64,000 nucleotides of DNA from Sphingobacteriales bacterium (GTDB lineage Bacteria > Bacteroidota > Bacteroidia > Chitinophagales > Chitinophagaceae): NCBI GenBank assembly GCA_016235125.1, contig JACRLZ010000007.1, forward strand, positions 1 through 64,000, written 5' to 3'. The notes beneath the pieces are model-generated. The model did not search any database. It worked only from the letters and a program-made list of their open reading frames with translations, and was not told the origin of the DNA. This document shows positions 1 through 10,293 of this stretch, in pieces. The stretch's first letter is position 1. Each line of letters begins with the position of its first letter. The translations under genes were made by a program, and so were the position numbers.

Positions 1-128
1 AAATGAAAAGCGAAGTATTAGCCTGGCAGCAAGAACGAAATAACAAAGAAGCTAAAATTAATTGGCAGTTTACTAACGATAAAGCAAGGCTGAAGCTGAA
101 AAGACTCTATCCGACAATTTTAGATTGA
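1..128 (+). CDS. IS630-type transposase, C-terminal end (cut by window edge)
   Basis: Only the last ~41 codons are inside the window; the frame is open at base 1 and stops at TGA 126-128. The tail contains WQQERN, then INWQFT, then ARLKLKRLYP, which resembles the C-terminal end of IS630-family (DDE) transposases, where an N-W-x-F-T block precedes a KLK(R)LYP ending. The catalytic residues would lie upstream of the window and cannot be seen. The element ends a few bases downstream and abuts a truncated hydrolase gene on the other strand. A TA at 137-138 could be the IS630-type target dinucleotide. Identification rests on a short tail, so it is moderate. Confidence 0.6.
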   Translation, partial: MKSEVLAWQQERNNKEAKINWQFTNDKARLKLKRLYPTILD

Positions 129-511
129 CATGACACTAGAAAAGTTTTCCGGATCAGAGCAGATTTTCTTAAGAAAGCGGATGGCAGCCATTTGTAAAGT
201 GGTAAATATTTACCGGTAAGTAATATTTTTGGGAACTCCATTTTAGTCTTATTACTTGAAATGATGATTGTTTTCCGGGTTGAACCGGTTTTGGCAATTT
301 CAGTTGCAAGCATTCCGCCAAAAGAGACGCCAACTATAACAGGCTCCGGATCTGTAATCTGTTCTTTCAGCCTTATGGCATATTGCCGGAGTGATTCATT
401 TTTCAGCGGCTTTATCCATTCAATAAATACAGGATTGCAAAATGACAAATCAAGCAACGAAAAAGCTCTTTTGTCTGCCCCAAGTCCGCTGATAAAGTAA
501 ACATTTTTCAA
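107..511 (-). pseudogene. alpha/beta hydrolase, truncated at its 3' end by the adjacent IS
   Basis: The frame opens with KNVYFISGLGADKRAF and contains VGVSFGGM, a G-x-S-x-G nucleophile elbow, so it is the N-terminal half of an alpha/beta hydrolase. Bacteroidota homologues of this type are about 220-240 aa, but this frame is only 134 aa. Its last dozen residues are read from sequence that belongs to the neighbouring transposase end, and the catalytic Asp and His regions are missing. The start appears to be TTG at 511, because an in-frame TAA lies nine bases upstream. It follows tyrS with an 11-base gap and was probably co-transcribed with it. Function is very likely lost. Confidence 0.7.
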
Positions 512-522
512 AAAAAATTATT

Positions 523-1797
523 TTACGAAACCCTGATCAGGTAGAAATATTTTTTGCCTTTCTGTACCAGCAGATATTCGTTATGCAGGAGCATTGAATG
601 GCTGATTGACATTTGCACATTGTCAATTTTTTTACGGTTGATGCTGACGCCGCCTCCCTGGATCATTTTTCTTGCTTCGCCTTTGCTGGGAAAAATATTT
701 GTTTCTGTCAGTAAAGAAACTACTTCAATTCCTGCAGTTATTTTATCTTTTGCAAAATCAACTTTCATAATTCCTTCCATGCCTTCCAGGTCTTCAACAG
801 ACAGACTTTCAGCAGGAGCATTTTGATTGCTGAAAAGTTTTTCAGTAGTAGTCATTGCTTCCGACAAACCATCTTCGCCATGCACAAATCTTGTCACTTC
901 CTGTGCCAGTGTTTTTTGGAGCACTCTTGCCGAAGCATCCATCTTGTGTTCATGCATAAGCATTTGAATTGCATCTTTTGATAGGAAAGTGAATATCCTG
1001 ATCCACTTTTCTGCATCTTCATCACTTGCATTGAGCCAAAACTGGTAAAACTGGTAAGGACTTGTTCTTTTCGGATCAAGCCACACATTACCGCTCTCTG
1101 TTTTACCAAACTTACCTCCATCTGCTTTTGTAATCAGCGGACAGGTAAAGGCAAATCCTTTTCCCCTTAGTTTTTTTCTGATAAGTTCTGTTCCGGCTGT
1201 TATATTGCCCCACTGGTCAGAACCCCCCATTTGTAATTTGCAATCATATTGCTGGTATAGCCACATAAAATCATAAGCCTGCATCAATATGTAATTGAAT
1301 TCAGTGAAAGAAATTTCCTGATCATCAGTCATCCTGTCTTTAATAAAACCCTTGCTCAAAAGGTAACTAACCGTCAGATACTTTCCTGCATCCCTTAAAA
1401 AAGCAATTGTTGATATTCCTTTGAACCAATCGGCATTGTTTACAAGTATTGCTGGATTTTTTTCGGAATTAAAATCCAAAAACCGGCTCAATTGTTTACG
1501 GATACAATCTACATTGCGATCAACTTCTTCTTCGGTTAGTAATTGCCTTTCTTCTTTTTTACCTGATGGATCACCTATAAGACCCGTAGCTCCACCCACC
1601 AATGCAATCGGTTTATGCCCGGCTTTTTGCAGATGAACCAGTAATAAAATCGGCACAAGACTTCCGATATGCAGGCTATCCGCAGTAGGATCAAAGCCAA
1701 TATAAGCAGTGGTCATTTCCTTATTAAGCTGTTCCTCTGTTCCGGGCATAATATCCTGAATCATGCCTCTCCATCTTAATTCTTCAATCAAATTCAT
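523..1797 (-). CDS. tyrS: tyrosyl-tRNA synthetase
   Basis: Class I aminoacyl-tRNA synthetase that charges tRNA-Tyr in the cytoplasm. With the start at 1797 (MNLIEELRWRG) the protein is 424 aa, the usual length for bacterial TyrRS. The class I signature HIG is at residues 43-45 and the KMSKS-equivalent is KFGKT near residue 235. An S4 RNA-binding domain with GEARKMIQGG forms the C terminus. An in-frame ATG at 1839 would add 14 residues with no family counterpart. A minus-strand TACTTTTG at 1858-1851 could be the -7 element; it would leave only about 5 nt of leader before 1839 but about 48 nt before 1797, which favours the shorter form. Divergent from the PorV-like gene. Confidence 0.95.
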   Translation of the reverse strand: MNLIEELRWRGMIQDIMPGTEEQLNKEMTTAYIGFDPTADSLHIGSLVPILLLVHLQKAGHKPIALVGGATGLIGDPSGKKEERQLLTEEEVDRNVDCIRKQLSRFLDFNSEKNPAILVNNADWFKGISTIAFLRDAGKYLTVSYLLSKGFIKDRMTDDQEISFTEFNYILMQAYDFMWLYQQYDCKLQMGGSDQWGNITAGTELIRKKLRGKGFAFTCPLITKADGGKFGKTESGNVWLDPKRTSPYQFYQFWLNASDEDAEKWIRIFTFLSKDAIQMLMHEHKMDASARVLQKTLAQEVTRFVHGEDGLSEAMTTTEKLFSNQNAPAESLSVEDLEGMEGIMKVDFAKDKITAGIEVVSLLTETNIFPSKGEARKMIQGGGVSINRKKIDNVQMSISHSMLLHNEYLLVQKGKKYFYLIRVS

Positions 1798-2032
1798 TTG
1801 TAAATCGCTGGTTTTGAGTTTTATCCGCCGATGATTCATCGGAGGCAGGACAAAAGTAAGGCAGAATAAGGTTGCCGGCTTTTGAAGGCAATATTTTTCT
1901 AAATAATTCGTTTTCAGTTATTAGTCTTTTGTCCAATATACCTATGATTTTCGGACGATAAAGACTAATTTTACAAGCAGCCCGTACGTATGAAAGCGAG
2001 TCTTAATCAAACGCTTACAGAAAACTGTCCGA

Positions 2033-3145
2033 ATGAAACCAACCACTATTTGTCTGCTCCTGCTGATGACTGCTATTTCAATATCTTCTTCAGCCCAGTT
2101 CAGAAAATATTCAAATGAATTTTTAAACATTGGCGCCGGAGCCAGAGGACTTGCTATGGGCAGTTCTCAGGTGGCATCTGTAAATGATGGCACCTCTGGT
2201 TATTGGAACCCTGCCGGCCTTGCAGGTATAAAAGATCATCCCCAGGTAAACCTGATGCATGCCGAATATTTTGCCGGTATCGGCAAGTATGATTATGTAA
2301 GCTTTGCCCTCCCCACTTCCAATAAAAAAAGAACGATTGGTATTACCGGGCTCCGGTTTGCGGTAGATGATATCATGAACACATTATTTCTTGTGGAACC
2401 TGATGGCTCCATCAATTATAACAACATTCAGGCATTTTCTTCGGCAGATTATGCATTCATTTTTTCTTTGGCCCAAAAACTAAAAGAGAGTGAAAAAAAG
2501 AATATTCACTTTGGTGTAAATGCAAAAGTGATTCACCGGAGTGTAGGCAGGTTTGCAAAAGCATGGGGTTTTGGTTTGGATGCAGGATTGCAGATATATC
2601 ATAAGAAATGGAAGTTCGGGATTTCCGGCCGTGATATTACCACGACTTTTAATGCCTGGTCATTTAGTTTTACTGAAAAAGAAAAAGAAGTATTATACCT
2701 TACCAATAATGAGATACCTGTAAAATCAAGTGAACTTACGGCTCCAAGACTTGTACTGGGTGTGGCAAGAGATTTTAAACTCAGCAAAAAAATGAGTTTA
2801 CTGGCTGAAGCCAATGTGGACCTGACTTTCGATGGGCAGAGAAACACTTTGATCAGTGCAGATCCTGTAAGCGCAGATCCCAAACTTGGACTTGAGCTGA
2901 ACATCAATAATGTTTTTTACCTGAGAGGAGGGATTAATAATTTTCAAAAGGCTCTCGCTGATGGCGACACATTAAACCAGAAGAAGGTCTGGATTTATCA
3001 ACCCAGTGCCGGTGCAGGTTTCAGGATCGGGAATGTAACTGTTGATTATGCTTTTACCAATCTTGCCAATCAATCCAATCCTTTGTTTACACATATTTTT
3101 TCATTAAAACTAAATATGGTGGCTGATAAAAAGAAAAATGAATAA
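2033..3145 (+). CDS. PorV/PorQ-family outer-membrane protein (type IX secretion)
   Basis: A 370-aa predicted outer-membrane beta-barrel with an N-terminal signal peptide (cleavage probably after SSAQ). The region NIGAGARGLAMGSSQVAS followed by YWNPAGLAG is the hallmark N-terminal motif of the PorV/PorQ family. These barrels act in type IX secretion: PorV shuttles cargo from the translocon to the PorU attachment complex. The next gene, 29 nt downstream, encodes a C25-family PorU2-like protein, which supports a role in surface attachment. Whether it is a PorV or PorQ orthologue or a separate paralogue cannot be settled here. Confidence 0.8.
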   Translation: MKPTTICLLLLMTAISISSSAQFRKYSNEFLNIGAGARGLAMGSSQVASVNDGTSGYWNPAGLAGIKDHPQVNLMHAEYFAGIGKYDYVSFALPTSNKKRTIGITGLRFAVDDIMNTLFLVEPDGSINYNNIQAFSSADYAFIFSLAQKLKESEKKNIHFGVNAKVIHRSVGRFAKAWGFGLDAGLQIYHKKWKFGISGRDITTTFNAWSFSFTEKEKEVLYLTNNEIPVKSSELTAPRLVLGVARDFKLSKKMSLLAEANVDLTFDGQRNTLISADPVSADPKLGLELNINNVFYLRGGINNFQKALADGDTLNQKKVWIYQPSAGAGFRIGNVTVDYAFTNLANQSNPLFTHIFSLKLNMVADKKKNE

Positions 3146-3174
3146 CCAATCCGTAGCTGTTAAAACCTTTGACA

Positions 3175-6100
3175 ATGAAAAAAATTTTACTTCCGCTGTT
3201 ATTATTCTCCGGGCTTATGACCGGGGCCCAGGCATATAATAACGAATGGATAAATTATAGCCGCACTTATTATAAGTTCAAAGTTGGCTCTACCGGTTTC
3301 TACCGCATTAGCCAGCCGGTGCTTGCAGCGCTGGGAATTGGCAGCACAGCCGCCGAGCAATTTCAACTTTGGAGAAACGGAAGGGAAGTACCACTTTACA
3401 CAACTGTACAAACAGGGCCCATGTCAGCAAGCGATTATATTGAATTTTGGGGAGAAATGAATGATGGAAAACCTGACAGTATTTTGTATCGTGTCTTGGA
3501 TTTTCAATTGAATGATAAATGGAGCCTTGAGACAGATACTGCTGCATTTTATCTGACAATAAATCCCGGGGGTGGCAATTTACGCCTGGTACCAGCCGCA
3601 AATAGCCTGCCCAGCGCTTTGCCCATTGAGCCATTTTTTATATCAACTGTTGGAAAATATTATAAAGAGAAGATCAATCCCGGCTATGCTGCAGTAGTGG
3701 GGGAATATGTTTACTCATCTGCATACGACCAGGGAGAGGGATATACTTCGACCGATCTTGGCACCGGCGGCGCAAGAACAGAAAATATTCCATATCTGAG
3801 TACTTACACCGGTCCGGGGGCGCCTGCACCTTTGTTGAAAGTTAATGCAACCGGCAATGCCCTTAACCCGAGAGATTTTTCTGTAAAAGTGAATGGCAAC
3901 CAGGTAGCCAGCCAGACAATGGACTTTTTCGATTATGTAAAAGCAAATATCCCTATTGCCGTATCGGATATCAGCAGTGGATCAGCAGCTATAGAAATAA
4001 AAAATAATTGCCTTAGCCCGAATGATAGGATGGCAATTGCCAGGATTGAACTAACCTATGCCAGAACTTTTAATTTCCCCTCTGGCGATCTGACCAATAA
4101 TATTTCATTTGAACTTCCGGCAAATGCTGCAGGTAATTATCTTGAAATAACCGGCTTCAATTATGGTACTGTCAATCCGGTTGTATTTGATTTTACAAAT
4201 GGAAAAAGATATGTGTGCGACATTTCCAATCCTGCTATTGTAAAAGTTCAGTTGGATCCTTCTGCTACAACAAGAAAATTGCTTTTAGCCAGCCAGGATC
4301 CGGCAGTGATGAAAGCTGTTACTTCATTGCAGCAAAAAAACTTTATCAATTATTCTCTTGCTGCCAACCAGGGAAATTATCTTATAATCTCACATCCGGC
4401 ATTAACCACCGGCCCGGGAGGTTCTAACCCTGTTGAAGATTACCGGGCATACAGAAACTCGGCAGTTGGCGGAGATCATACTGCTAAGATTTACATGATC
4501 GATGAATTGGTGGATCAATTTGGGTTTGGCATTAAAAGAAATCCACTGGCCGTAAGAAATTTTATAAGGTTTGCAAGAAATACATTCGGCTCTTTGCCAA
4601 AAAATGTTTTGCTCATTGGTAAAGGAGCAAACTATGTAAACAACCGTAGTAGTGAAAGCAATCCAAACATCGACCTTCTCTCATTCATTCCCACATGGGG
4701 TAGCCCCGCATCAGATATGTTGTTTGCTGCCGATCCGGGTCTTGATGAAACACCTAAGATCTCGATCGGACGTATCTCGGCCATCAATGGCGGCGAGGTA
4801 GCTCTTTATCTTGCCAAGGTAATTCAATATGAGCAGCAGCAGGCTTTGCAGTCGCCGCTTATTGCAGATAAGGCATGGATGAAAAATGTGGTGCATGCCG
4901 TAGGTGCCAGCGATCCTAGCCTCGGCATCATCTTGCAAACCAACATGAATAAATATACGCAGACTGCTGCCGATACTTTATATGGTGGAAATGTCAATAC
5001 GTTCAGTAAAGTATCTGCTGCACCGATAGAGCAGGCGAGCAGCGCCAAATTAAGCGGCCTGTTCCAGGATGGCATCAGCATCGTAACCTACTTCGGCCAT
5101 TCGTCTGCCACCACTCTTGAATTCAATCTGGATAATCCGGATCAGTATAACAATCCAGGCAAGTATCCAATGATGATGGTACTGGGATGCAATGCCGGAA
5201 ATTTTTTCGGATTAAGTGCTTTGAGATTGCAAACCAGGGAAACGCTTTCCGAAAAATTTGTACTGGCTCCACAAAGGGGATCTGTTGCCTATATTGCCAG
5301 CACACACCTTGGTATTGTACACTATCTGGATATCTATAGTACAAAATTTTATAATGCCCTTAGCACAACGCATTATGGCAAAACACTGGGTGAGCTAATG
5401 AATGAAACTGTTATGCAGGTTTATAATCTTACCACGCAAAATGATTATTATGCACGGTTTCATTGTGAGCAGCAAACACTGCATGGCGACCCTGCGCTTC
5501 GGCTTGATGTATCCATGCCCAAACCTGATTATGTTATCGAAGACCAGTTGGTAAAAATTTCACCGCAATTTATTTCTGTTGCAGAAACGCATTTTAAGGT
5601 GGATGCAAAAATGATGAACCTGGGTAGAGCTCCCAACAAAAGTATAGTAGTTGAGTTAAAAAGAACTTATCCGGACCTGACAACCGAAGTCGTCAGACGG
5701 GATACTATTCCCGGGATCCGCTATATGGATTCGCTTACCTATGATCTGCCCATCGTTCCTACAAGAGATAAAGGACTGAATAAAATCAGTATTTGTGTTG
5801 ATGCGGATAATGAAGCAGACGAATTATATGAAACCAACAACTGCATTACAAAGGATGTATTTGTATATGAAGATGAGGCAAGGCCTGTTTACCCGTACAA
5901 TTATGCGATTGTAAAAGACCCCGGAATCAAATTGTTTGCTTCCACGGCCAATCCGTTCAGCGGGTTGAAGAATTATACAATGGAAATGGATACTACGGAA
6001 TTATTCAACTCGCCGTTCAAAATAAGCCGCTCGGTTACTTCAACAGGGGGGGTGCTTGAATTCAATCCGGGAATATCATTCAGCGACAGCACAGTTTATT

Positions 6101-8337
6101 ACTGGAGGGTAGCTTATATCCCGTCTTCGGGTCAGCCCACATGGAATAAATCATCCTTTATTTATTTAAGCAGTTCCGGACCCAATGCAAGCGATTATGG
6201 TTTCAATCAATCGCATTTCCATCAGCAAACAAAATCTGCTTATAACAGAATAATAGTTGATACAGCAGCCCGCAGATTACAATTTGGCTCTGTATTTCAT
6301 AACCTGTTTCTGCGTATGGGAACCTGGATAAGCAGCGGCGCCACACAGGAATCATCACTTGCCCTGTCAGTTGATGGTGCGTCAAAAGCAAGGCTTACCT
6401 GCTGGTTCTCCTCATTGGTATTTAATGTGCTGAACCCGGTGACATTTGATATCTGGCAAAATCAAACTATAACTCCTGCCAATTATCCCACATATCTTGG
6501 CGAAGGGTTACTCGGAAGTACAGCCGTCGATTGTTTTGGACAGGTTAGGCGGTACAATTTTGAATACCGGTATACTGATACTGCCAGCCGAAGAAAGATT
6601 ATGAATATGATGCGGGATAGTATACCAGACGGGTATTATGTAGTTGTCAGAAACTTTACACTGGATCCCGTTGCCTTCCCTACATTCCCCATTGCATGGG
6701 CGGCTGAATGGGCGGCTGATACGGCGCTCTACGGTTCGGGACAATCTCTTTATCATTATCTGAAAAATGCAGGATTTTCGGGGGTGGATTCTTTTTACAG
6801 GGCAAGACCTTTCGGATTAGTGTATAAGAAAAATGATCCGTCATTTACCCCAAGATGGGTGGTAGGGCAGGGAACATTTGATAATCCGACTTTAAATGTG
6901 GATTGCCCGACTCCGGACACACTCGGATTTGTTACTTCACCATTATTCGGCCCGGCCAAAGCATGGAAACAACTTAAGTGGAGAGGCAGTGGTGATGCAA
7001 ATGCATTTGAAGATGCTTCGGTGGATGTTATTGGCGTTCAGGCAGACGGATCGGAAGCTACTTTATACAGCAATCTTTCAACAAGCCAGCAGGACTTTGA
7101 TGTTTCTTCTATTAATCCTGTTACTTATCCCTTCGTTAAACTGAAATTAAGGACAAGAGATACATCGAAGTTTACCCCTTATCAGCTTCGCTACTGGCGC
7201 ATTACTTATACACCTGTACCCGAAGGAGCTATAGCGGCTAACCTTTATCTCAAGGTAAAAGATTCAGTAGATGTCGGCGAGCCATTGGATTACAAGATTG
7301 CTTTTAAAAATATCAGTGACGCACCGTTTGACAGCCTGAAAGTAAAACTTGTTGTTACGGATAAGAATAATGTTCAACATATTGTGCCAATACCCAAGCG
7401 AAGACCTTTATTGGTTAACGATACGTTGCAAATCGGGGCATTAATCAATACCAGTACCATCCCTGGTCACAATACCACATTTCTGGAAGCCAATCCGGAT
7501 AATGATCAGCTGGAACAATATCATTTCAACAATTTTGCATTCAGAAGCCTTTATGTAAAACCAGACAGTTTGAATCCGTTACTTGATGTGACATTTGACG
7601 GGGTGCATATCCTGAACAGGGATATCGTGGCATCCAAACCGGACATTATCATCAAACTCAAAGATGAAGCAAGGTGGATGATACTCGACGATACGGCATT
7701 GCTTACATTACAGGTAAGATATCCTCCATCGGCGGGTGGGCAATTGCGAAGATTTTATTTTAATAATGATACAGTTCGGTTCACTCCGGCAGGCCAGGCG
7801 CCGAACCCCGATAATACTGCCATGATCAATTTCAAGCCGTATTTTGCTGCCGATGGAGAGTATGAAATGATTGTGACAGGAAAAGACAGGAGTAATAATG
7901 CTGCCGGAAATATTCAATACAGGGTCTTGTTTAATGTAATTAACAAACCGATGATCTCGAATATGCTGAATTATCCCAATCCATTCACCACTTCTACAGC
8001 TTTTGTATTTACCATCACGGGTAGTGAAGTGCCGCAGAATATCAAAATTGAGATCATGACCATTACCGGAAAGATTGTGAGAGAGATCACCAAAGATGAG
8101 TTAGGCCCTTTGCATGTCGGTCAAAACATCACAGAATTTAAATGGGATGGTACGGATCAATATGGTCAAAAACTTGCCAATGGTGTTTATATATACCGGG
8201 TGGTTACCAACTTAAATGGAAAATCTCTTGATAATTATAATGGTACCAACGCAAACGGGGAAGTTATCTCAGAAGGAATAAATAAAACTGATAAATTCTT
8301 TAATAAAGGTTACGGAAAAATGTACCTGATGCGATAA
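3175..8337 (+). CDS. PorU2-like C25-family cysteine protease/sortase, type IX secretion
   Basis: A 1720-aa exported protein with an N-terminal signal peptide ending near GAQA. A gingipain-like C25 domain spans roughly residues 400-770. It keeps the catalytic pair His642 (in YFGHSS) and Cys672 (in LGCNAG), 30 residues apart, and a distal LHGDPALRL motif. A CARDB-like region with ADELYETNN is near residue 880. The C terminus, from NYPNPF at 1599, is a FlgD-Ig/type IX sorting-like beta domain. PorU-type enzymes cleave C-terminal signals of type IX cargo and attach it to lipid. It is far longer than classical PorU (about 1150 aa). ATG 3175 is preferred over an upstream in-frame TTG at 3169. Confidence 0.82.
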   Translation: MKKILLPLLLFSGLMTGAQAYNNEWINYSRTYYKFKVGSTGFYRISQPVLAALGIGSTAAEQFQLWRNGREVPLYTTVQTGPMSASDYIEFWGEMNDGKPDSILYRVLDFQLNDKWSLETDTAAFYLTINPGGGNLRLVPAANSLPSALPIEPFFISTVGKYYKEKINPGYAAVVGEYVYSSAYDQGEGYTSTDLGTGGARTENIPYLSTYTGPGAPAPLLKVNATGNALNPRDFSVKVNGNQVASQTMDFFDYVKANIPIAVSDISSGSAAIEIKNNCLSPNDRMAIARIELTYARTFNFPSGDLTNNISFELPANAAGNYLEITGFNYGTVNPVVFDFTNGKRYVCDISNPAIVKVQLDPSATTRKLLLASQDPAVMKAVTSLQQKNFINYSLAANQGNYLIISHPALTTGPGGSNPVEDYRAYRNSAVGGDHTAKIYMIDELVDQFGFGIKRNPLAVRNFIRFARNTFGSLPKNVLLIGKGANYVNNRSSESNPNIDLLSFIPTWGSPASDMLFAADPGLDETPKISIGRISAINGGEVALYLAKVIQYEQQQALQSPLIADKAWMKNVVHAVGASDPSLGIILQTNMNKYTQTAADTLYGGNVNTFSKVSAAPIEQASSAKLSGLFQDGISIVTYFGHSSATTLEFNLDNPDQYNNPGKYPMMMVLGCNAGNFFGLSALRLQTRETLSEKFVLAPQRGSVAYIASTHLGIVHYLDIYSTKFYNALSTTHYGKTLGELMNETVMQVYNLTTQNDYYARFHCEQQTLHGDPALRLDVSMPKPDYVIEDQLVKISPQFISVAETHFKVDAKMMNLGRAPNKSIVVELKRTYPDLTTEVVRRDTIPGIRYMDSLTYDLPIVPTRDKGLNKISICVDADNEADELYETNNCITKDVFVYEDEARPVYPYNYAIVKDPGIKLFASTANPFSGLKNYTMEMDTTELFNSPFKISRSVTSTGGVLEFNPGISFSDSTVYYWRVAYIPSSGQPTWNKSSFIYLSSSGPNASDYGFNQSHFHQQTKSAYNRIIVDTAARRLQFGSVFHNLFLRMGTWISSGATQESSLALSVDGASKARLTCWFSSLVFNVLNPVTFDIWQNQTITPANYPTYLGEGLLGSTAVDCFGQVRRYNFEYRYTDTASRRKIMNMMRDSIPDGYYVVVRNFTLDPVAFPTFPIAWAAEWAADTALYGSGQSLYHYLKNAGFSGVDSFYRARPFGLVYKKNDPSFTPRWVVGQGTFDNPTLNVDCPTPDTLGFVTSPLFGPAKAWKQLKWRGSGDANAFEDASVDVIGVQADGSEATLYSNLSTSQQDFDVSSINPVTYPFVKLKLRTRDTSKFTPYQLRYWRITYTPVPEGAIAANLYLKVKDSVDVGEPLDYKIAFKNISDAPFDSLKVKLVVTDKNNVQHIVPIPKRRPLLVNDTLQIGALINTSTIPGHNTTFLEANPDNDQLEQYHFNNFAFRSLYVKPDSLNPLLDVTFDGVHILNRDIVASKPDIIIKLKDEARWMILDDTALLTLQVRYPPSAGGQLRRFYFNNDTVRFTPAGQAPNPDNTAMINFKPYFAADGEYEMIVTGKDRSNNAAGNIQYRVLFNVINKPMISNMLNYPNPFTTSTAFVFTITGSEVPQNIKIEIMTITGKIVREITKDELGPLHVGQNITEFKWDGTDQYGQKLANGVYIYRVVTNLNGKSLDNYNGTNANGEVISEGINKTDKFFNKGYGKMYLMR

Positions 8338-8361
8338 ATATCTCATTTCGAAAGTCATTTC

Positions 8362-8387
8362 AAGGCTGTCTGGATCAGGCAGCCTTT
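8362..8387 (+). terminator. Rho-independent-like terminator after the PorU2-like gene
   Basis: A 9-bp stem (8362-8370 with 8378-8386, AAGGCTG core, one G-T pair) closes a 7-nt loop and is followed by a T-rich stretch. It lies 25 nt after the stop codon and separates this unit from the chaperone gene. Confidence 0.7.
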
Positions 8388-8423
8388 ATTATTTTGTTAG
8401 CTTTGCTGCGTTTATAAAAAGGA

Positions 8424-10286
8424 ATGGCTAAAATCGGGATTAACATAGCAACCGGGAGTTTACAACAACAGGAAATGATAGTAGGGATTGATCTTGGCAC
8501 TACCAATAGCCTTGTTGCTATCATACATCCTGATACAAAAAAACCGGTGATATTAAAAGAACATGATGGTGCGGCGATGGTGCCTTCTGTAATTCATTTT
8601 GGGGAAGCCGGTAGTATTTCAGTAGGCGATGAAGCAAAGAAATCTCTTGTCACAGAACCGCACAATACGATTTTTTCTGTAAAAAGACTCATGGGCAAAT
8701 CGTATAACGATGTAAAAGATCATGGCTCTTTTTTTACCTATAAAATAATTGATGATAATACGGAAAGCCTTGTAAAGATCCAGGTTGGTAGCAGATTTTA
8801 TTCTCCTGTTGAACTTTCATCCTATATTTTAAAGGAGTTAAAAAACAGGGCAGAGCATATTCTAAAAACACCGGTTACAAAAGCGGTAATAACCGTTCCT
8901 GCTTATTTTAATGATGCGCAACGGCAGGCAACAAGGGATGCCGGCAAGCTTGCGGGACTGGATGTATTAAGGATAGTGAATGAGCCTACTGCAGCAAGCC
9001 TTGCCTATGGATTAGGGCTCCGGAAAGATGAGTCAAAAACCATTGCTGTGTATGATCTGGGCGGCGGCACATTTGATATTTCCATTCTTCGGATCACAGG
9101 CGGAATATTTGAAGTACTTTCTACAAATGGCGATACCTATCTCGGTGGCGATGATTTTGACAGAACTATTGTTAAATATTGGTCGGGTCGGGTCAGTTTA
9201 ACGGACGAAGAGCTGCAAGTGAATAAAAATCTTTCACAGGAACTTAGATTGATGGCGGAGAATGCCAAAATACATCTTAGTTCAAATGATTCTTTTAAAG
9301 GGAATGTGGCAGGTTATGATTTTTCATTAACGAAAGAGCAATTTGAATCATTAATAAAAGATTTTGTTGAAAGAACAATTCAATGCTGTAGAAACGCAGT
9401 GCAGGATTCAGGAGTGAGCATAAGTGAAATTGATGAAGTGATAATGGTTGGAGGCTCCACAAGAGTTCCGCTTGTTAAAAAAGAAGTAGCCGTTTTTTTC
9501 GGAAAAAAAATTAATGACTCCGTTAACCCCGATGAAGTAGTGGCGCTTGGTGCAGCCATACAGGCAGATATTCTGGCGGGCAACAATAAAGATTTCTTAT
9601 TACTTGACATAACGCCATTATCACTTGGAATAGAAACGATGGGAGGATTGATGGATGTATTGATCCCCCGAAATTCCAAAGTTCCTTCCAAAACAGGGAG
9701 GCAATATACGACTCAAAAAGACGGCCAGGGAAGTATGCGTATTTCCGTTTACCAGGGCGAGAGAGACCTGGTTAAAGACAATCGAAAGCTGGCGGAGTTT
9801 AACCTGACTGGCATTCCCGGCATGCCGGCAGGCTTACCCAAGGTTGAAGTTTCTTTTTTGGTGAATGCAGATGGTATTCTTGTTGTGAAAGCAAGAGAAC
9901 TGCGAAGTGGTATTGAGCAGAGTATTGAAGTGAAACCACAATACGGGTTGACCGATGAAGAAGTGGAAAAAATGCTGATGGATTCCATAACCCATGCAAA
10001 AGATGATATGCAGACAAGGGCATTAGTTGAGGCCAAAACAGAAGCGTTGCAATTAATTGATGCAACCACCCGGTTTATTTTTAAGAACAGATCTTTTTTG
10101 ACTGAGCCGGAGATTTCACAAACAGAAACTGCCATAAGATCATTAAAGGAAATCCTTGAAACGGGAACCAAAGATGAAATACACCGCAGCATTGAAGGGC
10201 TGAATGAAATCTCAAGGCCCTATGCCGAAAGACTGATGGATGAAGCCATTAGTAAGACTATGAAGGGGAAGAATATTATTAACTAA
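8424..10286 (+). CDS. hscA: Hsp70-family chaperone, HscA-like (Fe-S cluster assembly)
   Basis: A 620-aa Hsp70. The nucleotide-binding domain (about 1-400) has the phosphate-1 motif GIDLGTTNS at 21-29, [12 protein letters not shown] and VGGSTRVP. The substrate-binding domain begins at [14 protein letters not shown] and is followed by a helical lid. The start [13 protein letters not shown] matches the leader typical of Bacteroidota HscA-type proteins and not DnaK. HscA proteins work with HscB on IscU-bound Fe-S clusters. No hscB, iscU or fdx is adjacent, so pathway assignment rests on family resemblance alone. A TAGCTTTG at the upstream boundary fits a -7 element but lacks a clear -33. The next gene starts 7 nt downstream, probably in the same operon. 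Confidence 0.8.
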   Translation: MAKIGINIATGSLQQQEMIVGIDLGTTNSLVAIIHPDTKKPVILKEHDGAAMVPSVIHFGEAGSISVGDEAKKSLVTEPHNTIFSVKRLMGKSYNDVKDHGSFFTYKIIDDNTESLVKIQVGSRFYSPVELSSYILKELKNRAEHILKTPVTKAVITVPAYFNDAQRQATRDAGKLAGLDVLRIVNEPTAASLAYGLGLRKDESKTIAVYDLGGGTFDISILRITGGIFEVLSTNGDTYLGGDDFDRTIVKYWSGRVSLTDEELQVNKNLSQELRLMAENAKIHLSSNDSFKGNVAGYDFSLTKEQFESLIKDFVERTIQCCRNAVQDSGVSISEIDEVIMVGGSTRVPLVKKEVAVFFGKKINDSVNPDEVVALGAAIQADILAGNNKDFLLLDITPLSLGIETMGGLMDVLIPRNSKVPSKTGRQYTTQKDGQGSMRISVYQGERDLVKDNRKLAEFNLTGIPGMPAGLPKVEVSFLVNADGILVVKARELRSGIEQSIEVKPQYGLTDEEVEKMLMDSITHAKDDMQTRALVEAKTEALQLIDATTRFIFKNRSFLTEPEISQTETAIRSLKEILETGTKDEIHRSIEGLNEISRPYAERLMDEAISKTMKGKNIIN

Positions 10287-10293
10287 TGCCGGT

